A stretch of 10,892 nucleotides of DNA. Origin: Clostridia bacterium. Lineage in GTDB: Bacteria; Bacillota; Clostridia; Oscillospirales; Ruminococcaceae. The DNA lies in NCBI GenBank assembly GCA_003246805.1, contig QKDG01000090.1, forward strand, positions 1-10,892, given 5' to 3'. Shown here piece by piece: positions 7,527 to 10,892 of the stretch (its first letter is position 1; each line of letters opens with the position of its first letter). The notes below the pieces were generated by a model that made no database searches, was not told the origin of the DNA, and was given only the letters and a program-made list of their open reading frames with translations. The position numbers and the translations under genes were made by a program.

Positions 7527-7625
7527 GTTATGCCACGCACATGGCTTTTGGACTAAGCCTTTTATTCAAAGGAGTCAACCTACCATCTGCTATGACGAGG
7601 GCAAATATTATAAAGAGGTGTATTT
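7527..7625 (+). promoter_or_regulatory. Structured rpsO leader, candidate S15 autoregulatory RNA
   Basis: About 100 untranslated bases with foldable elements: GCCA (7532-7535)/TGGC (7542-7545), and a larger hairpin in which GACT (7551-7554) pairs with AGTC (7573-7576) and CCTTT (7558-7562) with AAAGG (7568-7572), with AAG bulged and a 5-base loop. CCTTTT (7558-7563) can instead pair with AAAGAGG around 7613-7618, which is the rpsO ribosome binding site, so two exclusive folds are possible. Ribosomal protein S15 is known to repress its own mRNA through leader RNAs of several unrelated shapes in different phyla. That this leader is bound by S15 is inferred from position and structure only. Confidence 0.55.
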
Positions 7626-7892
7626 ATGCTATTAAAAGAAGAAAAAACAGCAGTTATTGAAGCTAATGCAACACACGAGGGTGACACTGGTTCTCCTGAG
7701 GTTCAAATCGCTATTCTTACAAAAAGAATCAACGATTTAACTGACCATCTTAAAACTCATAAAAAGGACCATCATTCAAGAAGAGGCCTTTTAAAAATGG
7801 TTGGGCACAGGCGTAACCTTTTGAATTACCTTATGAAGAAGGACATCAACAGATATCGTGCTGTAATTGAAAAGCTTGGTTTACGTAAGTAA
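7626..7892 (+). CDS. rpsO: 30S ribosomal protein S15
   Basis: Small-subunit protein that binds the three-way junction of helices 20-22 in the central domain of 16S rRNA and helps form intersubunit bridge B4. The 88-residue product has normal length and the family sequence: HEGDTGSPEVQIA near the N-terminus, LTDHLKTHKKDHHSRRGL (37-54) with the conserved His/Asp/Ser RNA-binding residues, then HRRNLLNYL and RY..VIEKLGLRK at the C-terminus. Start is supported by AGAGGTG (7614-7620), the AGAGG core being 7 bases upstream. Own promoter, structured leader and terminator; followed by pnp, an order conserved in many bacteria. Confidence 0.98.
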   Translation: MLLKEEKTAVIEANATHEGDTGSPEVQIAILTKRINDLTDHLKTHKKDHHSRRGLLKMVGHRRNLLNYLMKKDINRYRAVIEKLGLRK

Positions 7893-7900
7893 TTATGTTA

Positions 7901-7956
7901 AAGAGGCAGTCAAGGTCTTTCAACGGCCTTTTCTGCCTTTTGGCATATTTTATTTA
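7901..7956 (+). terminator. Terminator between rpsO and pnp
   Basis: Two-step hairpin: AAGAGGCAG (7901-7909) pairs with CTGCCTTTT (7933-7941), 9 bp with one G-U; after a 2x2 internal loop AAGGTC (7912-7917) pairs with GGCCTT (7925-7930) around loop TTTCAAC. The T-run is partly inside the stem and is followed by the T-rich GGCATATTTTATTTA, so termination may be incomplete, allowing some rpsO-pnp readthrough. Confidence 0.72.
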
Positions 7957-7967
7957 GATTAATTTTT

Positions 7968-8038
7968 GGTAGTAGTTTTTTTTAGCATTAAATCGTATAT
8001 CCTAATAGGGTACAGGATTTATTGCTAAAGCTGCTACC
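7968..8038 (+). promoter_or_regulatory. Long hairpin in the pnp leader
   Basis: Nested complementary arms: GGTAGTAG (7968-7975) with CTGCTACC (8031-8038), 8 bp with one G-U; TTTAGCA (7981-7987) with TGCTAAA (8023-8029), 7 bp perfect; ATCCT (7999-8003) with AGGAT (8014-8018). No T-run follows (next bases are GAGCACAAAAAAA), so it is not a terminator. It ends 18 bases before the pnp ribosome binding site (GGAGG, 8057-8061). The position recalls the E. coli pnp leader stem that RNase III cuts and PNPase uses for autocontrol; equivalence here is inference. Confidence 0.6.
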
Positions 8039-8067
8039 GAGCACAAAAAAATATTTGGAGGTTATTT

Positions 8068-10176
8068 ATGTTAACAAATTCAAAAACATTTAAAACGACT
8101 TTTGCAGGTAGAGAGCTTATTGTTGAAACTGGGAAAACCTGTGAGCTTTCAAACGGTTCATGCTGGGTGAGATACGGCGAAACTGTTGTAATGGCTAATG
8201 TTACTGCAAGCGCAAAGCCACGTGAGGGTATTGACTTCTTCCCGTTATCTGTTGATTATGAAGAAAGATTATATTCTGTTGGAAAAATACCAGGCTCATT
8301 TTTAAAAAGAGAGGGCAAGCCGACTGAAAAAGCAATATTGACTTCGAGAGTTGTAGACCGCCCTATTCGCCCGCTATTCCCTAAGGATATGAGAAACGAT
8401 GTATCTGTTGTAATGACAGTTATGGCTGTTGACCCAGACAATTCACCTGAAATTGTTGGAATGATTGCTGCTTCTATTGCAATTTCAATTTCAGATATTC
8501 CTTTTAATGGTCCTATCGGTGGTATTAGTGTAGGGCTTGTTGATGGTGAAATAGTTCTGAACCCAACACTTGCTCAAAGAGGGAAAAATGACCTTAATCT
8601 GACCATTGCTGCTTCTATGGATAAAATAGTAATGATAGAAGCAGGTGCTAATGAAGTTCCTGATGATATCATGCTTGAAGCTATCGAAAAGGGCCACGAA
8701 GAAATCAAGAAAATTGTTTCATTCATCAGTGATATCCAAAAGGAAATCGGAAAGCCAAAGTTTGAATTTGAATCACAGGAAGTTGATGAAGAGCTTTTTA
8801 ATGCAATATATAATTTTGCTGTTAATGATGTTAAGCATGCTTTGGATACTGATGATAAAAATGTTCGTGAAGCTCGCTTACAGCCTGTAAAGGATGCAAT
8901 TCATGCAAAATTTGATGAAGAATATCCTGAAAAAATCAGCATGATAGATGAATGTATATATAAGCTGCAAAAGAAGATTGTAAGACGTTGGCTTTTGGAT
9001 GAAGGCAAGCGTGTTGACGGCAGAAAGCTTGATGAAATCAGGCCTCTGGCATCTGAGGTTGGCTTGTTGCCAAGAGTTCATGGCTCTGGCCTTTTCACAA
9101 GGGGGCAAACACAGGTGCTTACAATTGCAACACTTGGCCCAGTTAGTGACGCTCAGAGGATTGATGGACTTGATGAAGAAGATACAAAGAGATATATGCA
9201 TCACTATAACTTTCCATCATATTCAGTTGGTGAAACAAAGCCTTCAAGGGGGCCTGGACGTCGTGAAATAGGGCATGGTGCATTGGCAGAAAGAGCACTT
9301 GAACCTGTTATCCCAAGCGTAGAAGAATTCCCATATGCTATCAGGCTTGTTTCTGAGGTTTTGTCGTCAAATGGTTCTACCTCACAAGGCTCGATTTGTG
9401 GTTCAACACTTGCTCTGATGGATGCTGGTGTTCCTATCAAAGCGCCTGTTGCTGGTATTTCTTGTGGTCTGATTACTGAGGATGACCGCTGGATGACAAT
9501 GCTTGATATTCAGGGACTTGAAGATTTCTTTGGCGATATGGACTTTAAGGTTGGCGGTACACACAACGGAATTACTGCTATTCAGGTGGATATAAAGGTT
9601 GACGGACTAACAATGGAGATTATCAAAGAAGCATTCGAAACTACAAGAAAAGCTCGTCTGCATATTCTTGATGACGTAATGCTAAAAGCGATTGACAAGC
9701 CAAGAACTTCTGTTGGAAAATACGCACCTAAAATGTTGCAGACTAAGGTTCCTGTTGACAAAATTCGTGAGGTTATCGGCCAGGGCGGAAAAGTAATTCA
9801 AAAGATTTCTGCTGATTGTGAAGTTAAGATAGACATCAGTGATGACGGTAATGTCTTTATCTCAGGTGTGGATATTGAAAAAGCACAACAGGCTCTTCAA
9901 ATTGTAAATACAATAGCAAATGACCCTGAGGTCGGTTCAATTTATAAAGGTAAAGTAGTAAGAATAATGAACTTTGGAGCATTTGTTGAAATTGCACCAG
10001 GAAAAGACGGACTTGTTCATATTTCTAAACTTGATAAGGCAAGGGTTGAAAAGGTAGAAGATGTTGTTTCTGTCGGTGATATTGTAATTGTTAAAGTAAT
10101 GGAAATTGACAGCCAGGGAAGAATAAATCTTTCAAGAAAAGATGCAATAGCTGAACTTGAAGCTAAAAATCAATAA
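8068..10176 (+). CDS. pnp: Polyribonucleotide nucleotidyltransferase (PNPase)
   Basis: Phosphorolytic 3'-5' exoribonuclease in mRNA decay and RNA quality control, working as a cytoplasmic homotrimer. The 702 residues have the full family order: first RNase PH-like domain (about 10-230), helical linker (240-310), second RNase PH-like domain (about 315-545), KH domain with the GxxG loop IGQGGKVI (570-577) and S1 domain (about 622-690, GSIYKGKVVRIMNFGAFVEI). Active-site residues are present: Arg398-Arg399 (GPGRRE), the SSNGSTSQGS phosphate loop (433-442) and FFGDMDFKVGGT with Asp486, Asp492 and Lys494. Start ATG 8068 has GGAGG at 8057-8061, 6-base spacing. It sits between a leader hairpin and a strong terminator. 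No clear promoter of its own was found, so it may depend partly on readthrough from rpsO. Confidence 0.98.
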   Translation: MLTNSKTFKTTFAGRELIVETGKTCELSNGSCWVRYGETVVMANVTASAKPREGIDFFPLSVDYEERLYSVGKIPGSFLKREGKPTEKAILTSRVVDRPIRPLFPKDMRNDVSVVMTVMAVDPDNSPEIVGMIAASIAISISDIPFNGPIGGISVGLVDGEIVLNPTLAQRGKNDLNLTIAASMDKIVMIEAGANEVPDDIMLEAIEKGHEEIKKIVSFISDIQKEIGKPKFEFESQEVDEELFNAIYNFAVNDVKHALDTDDKNVREARLQPVKDAIHAKFDEEYPEKISMIDECIYKLQKKIVRRWLLDEGKRVDGRKLDEIRPLASEVGLLPRVHGSGLFTRGQTQVLTIATLGPVSDAQRIDGLDEEDTKRYMHHYNFPSYSVGETKPSRGPGRREIGHGALAERALEPVIPSVEEFPYAIRLVSEVLSSNGSTSQGSICGSTLALMDAGVPIKAPVAGISCGLITEDDRWMTMLDIQGLEDFFGDMDFKVGGTHNGITAIQVDIKVDGLTMEIIKEAFETTRKARLHILDDVMLKAIDKPRTSVGKYAPKMLQTKVPVDKIREVIGQGGKVIQKISADCEVKIDISDDGNVFISGVDIEKAQQALQIVNTIANDPEVGSIYKGKVVRIMNFGAFVEIAPGKDGLVHISKLDKARVEKVEDVVSVGDIVIVKVMEIDSQGRINLSRKDAIAELEAKNQ

Positions 10177-10183
10177 AAAATTT

Positions 10184-10211
10184 AAAGTGCTCTTTTAAGG
10201 GCACTTTTTTT
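10184..10211 (+). terminator. Strong Rho-independent terminator after pnp
   Basis: AAAGTGCTC (10184-10192) pairs with GGGCACTTT (10199-10207), 9 bp with one G-U, loop TTTTAA, followed by TTTT (10208-10211). Begins 7 bases after the pnp stop. Confidence 0.92.
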
Positions 10212-10212
10212 C

Positions 10213-10241
10213 TTGAATATTTTAAGTTTTTAATGTAAAAT
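10213..10241 (+). promoter_or_regulatory. Candidate promoter for the small membrane protein and recD2
   Basis: TTGAAT (10213-10218) and TAAAAT (10236-10241) at 17-base spacing, right after the pnp terminator. Two perfect TATAAT hexamers also occur at 10282-10287 and 10301-10306 but lack a convincing -35. The region is so AT-rich that chance matches are likely. Confidence 0.4.
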
Positions 10242-10281
10242 AGGTTATAAATTAAAATATTAAAGCAAATAACTCACATTT

Positions 10282-10320
10282 TATAATTTCTGTCATAAAT
10301 TATAATAACAATAATTTATG
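10282..10320 (+). repeat. Overlapping AT-rich inverted repeats upstream of a start codon
   Basis: CATAAATTAT (10294-10303) and ATAATTTATG (10311-10320) are perfect 10-base inverted repeats with a 7-base spacer. The same middle segment also forms a perfect 8-base inverted repeat with the segment before it: TATAATTT (10282-10289) and AAATTATA (10297-10304), again 7 bases apart. The two pairings exclude each other. The last arm abuts the ribosome binding site AGGGGG (10321-10326). Either an RNA switch or an operator is possible; chance in AT-rich DNA is the main alternative. Confidence 0.6.
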
Positions 10321-10326
10321 AGGGGG
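10321..10326 (+). promoter_or_regulatory. Ribosome binding site fixing the small membrane protein start
   Basis: AGGGGG, 6 bases before ATG 10333. The in-frame ATG at 10318 overlaps the end of the inverted repeat and has no binding site ahead of it, so 10333 is the better start. Confidence 0.75.
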
Positions 10327-10332
10327 ATTTGT

Positions 10333-10698
10333 ATGCAAGAGTTAATTTACTGTCTGGTAATTGTGTTGACGGTTTTAGCAATAATCTGCATAGTCAAAAT
10401 GCTTATAAATACTTTTTTGTATAAAAAAGGTCAACTATTATGCGTTTTTACTATTATTCCTGTTACCGAAAATAAAAAGGATATTGAGTATACTGTTAGA
10501 AGCTTGCTATGGGAAAAAAGATGGGATGAAAAAACCGAGCAATTTATAATTCTTGTTATTATAAATTGTGATAACGAAACTATTCAGATTTGTAAAAAGC
10601 TTTGTGAGGAATATGAACCTGTCTGCATGTGCCGGCCTGAACAGCTTGAAGATATTATTAAAAATCCGCAAAAAGCAATTAAATGTTTATATGTTTAA
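10333..10698 (+). CDS. Small single-pass membrane protein, function unknown
   Basis: Not assigned to a named family. From ATG 10333 it is 121 residues. Residues about 3-28 form one hydrophobic segment (LIYCLVIVLTVLAIICIV then KMLI), followed by LYKKGQ, so the rest is probably cytoplasmic with the N-terminus outside. The soluble part (about 37-121) alternates strand-like and helix-like stretches: LLCVFTIIPVT, then KKDIEYTVRSLLWEKRW, FIILVIINC, NETIQICKKLCEEY and a C-terminal EQLEDIIKNP helix. This looks like a small Rossmann-like alpha/beta half-domain, faintly like the start of a family 2 glycosyltransferase but without its DxD site. Several cysteines (near 74, 81, 85, 93 and 95) are in the soluble part. 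It lies between pnp and recD2, 15 bases ahead of recD2, and probably shares its transcript. Coding status is supported by a good ribosome binding site and tight spacing. Confidence 0.72.
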   Translation: MQELIYCLVIVLTVLAIICIVKMLINTFLYKKGQLLCVFTIIPVTENKKDIEYTVRSLLWEKRWDEKTEQFIILVIINCDNETIQICKKLCEEYEPVCMCRPEQLEDIIKNPQKAIKCLYV

Positions 10699-10704
10699 AA
10701 AGGA
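10699..10704 (+). promoter_or_regulatory. Ribosome binding site fixing the recD2 start
   Basis: AAAGGA directly after the previous stop, 9 bases before ATG 10714. The in-frame ATG at 10705 directly abuts the site, so 10714 is preferred; the difference is three codons. Confidence 0.65.
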
Positions 10705-10713
10705 ATGAAACTA

Positions 10714-10892
10714 ATGCAGGAAAAACAACTTTGCCATCTAGAAGGCAGCGTTGATTCGGTTATTTATAAAAATGATGTTAATGGCTTTGCTGTCTTTTCC
10801 CTTGAAACGCAGGGAGAGCCAATAACAGTTGTGGGTGAAATCGGCGATATCGATGAGGGAGAAGAGCTCCGCTTGACGGGGGAATACATAAA
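10714..10892 (+). CDS. recD2: RecD2-type (RecD/TraA family) ATP-dependent helicase, 3' partial
   Basis: Only the first 59 codons are inside the window. They read as the N-terminal OB-like domain typical of RecD2: CHLEGSVDSVIYKNDVNGFA (7-26), then a strand ending in ITVVGEIGDI and EGEELRLTGEYI at the edge. In the family this domain precedes the 5'-3' superfamily 1B helicase motor; RecD2 acts in DNA repair independently of RecBC in many Firmicutes. No helicase motif is visible yet, so the call rests on N-terminal pattern only. Its start is 15 bases after the small membrane protein gene, indicating co-transcription. Confidence 0.83.
   Translation, partial: MQEKQLCHLEGSVDSVIYKNDVNGFAVFSLETQGEPITVVGEIGDIDEGEELRLTGEYI

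Noticed and set aside
7940..7968. Possible pnp promoter with TTGGCA as -35
   Set aside because: TTGGCA is a fair -35, but at 16-18 base spacing the bases are TTTTTG-like, with no acceptable -10.
7968..8038. Pnp leader hairpin read as a second rpsO terminator
   Set aside because: No T-run follows the stem; the downstream bases are A-rich and lead into the pnp ribosome binding site.
8878..9204. Minus-strand 108-residue open frame inside pnp
   Set aside because: Antisense of a conserved pnp segment with no recognisable motif; shadow frame.
1..10892. CRISPR arrays, tRNA or rRNA genes, insertion sequences, toxin-antitoxin or phage defence genes
   Set aside because: No regularly spaced repeats, tRNA-like folds, transposase motifs or defence-type genes were seen; all supported genes except DUF4364 and the small membrane protein are recognisable housekeeping genes.

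Overview
The window is a stretch of chromosomal core genes from a low-GC, AT-rich member of the Clostridia (Firmicutes/Bacillota). The pointers are the A/T-biased codons and spacers, strong AGGAGG-type ribosome binding sites, the M16 peptidase-like pair YmfF/YmfH, a DUF4364 protein, the long PNPase and an RecD2-type helicase start. An Oscillospiraceae/Ruminococcaceae-like gut anaerobe would fit, but genus cannot be fixed from the sequence. All genes are on the + strand. There is no sign of mobile elements, phage, CRISPR, tRNA or rRNA, and no gene-free stretch exceeds about 160 bases.

Layout. (1) Positions 1-2766: the end of a shikimate-pathway operon, aroA (EPSP synthase, 5' end outside the window) overlapping aroC (chorismate synthase), then a DUF4364 protein 10 bases downstream, closed by a hairpin terminator near 2773-2800. 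(2) Positions 2857-7481: a second operon behind an extended -10 promoter: ymfF-like and ymfH-like M16 proteins with overlapping stop/start codons, lgt (prolipoprotein diacylglyceryl transferase) and folD (one-carbon folate enzyme), the last two also overlapping. (3) Positions 7492-7941: rpsO (ribosomal protein S15) with its own promoter, a structured leader that looks like an S15 autoregulatory region, and a terminator. (4) Positions 7968-10211: pnp (polynucleotide phosphorylase) preceded by a long imperfect hairpin and ended by a strong terminator; the rpsO-pnp order is widely conserved. (5) Positions 10212-10892: an AT-rich region with overlapping inverted repeats, a small unrecognised single-pass membrane protein, and the first 59 codons of a recD2-type helicase gene.

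How the parts fit: operon 1 makes chorismate from shikimate-3-phosphate. Operon 2 groups unrelated housekeeping functions (a peptidase-like complex, lipoprotein lipidation, folate metabolism) that appear to share transcription. rpsO-pnp covers translation and RNA decay, both classic targets of post-transcriptional autoregulation, and both leaders here have foldable structure.

I do not see a clear undescribed biological system. The points most worth a second look are the complementary loss of active-site motifs between the two M16 proteins, the acidic C-terminal tail on Lgt, the foldable leaders of rpsO and pnp, and the unrecognised membrane protein with mutually exclusive hairpins next to its ribosome binding site.
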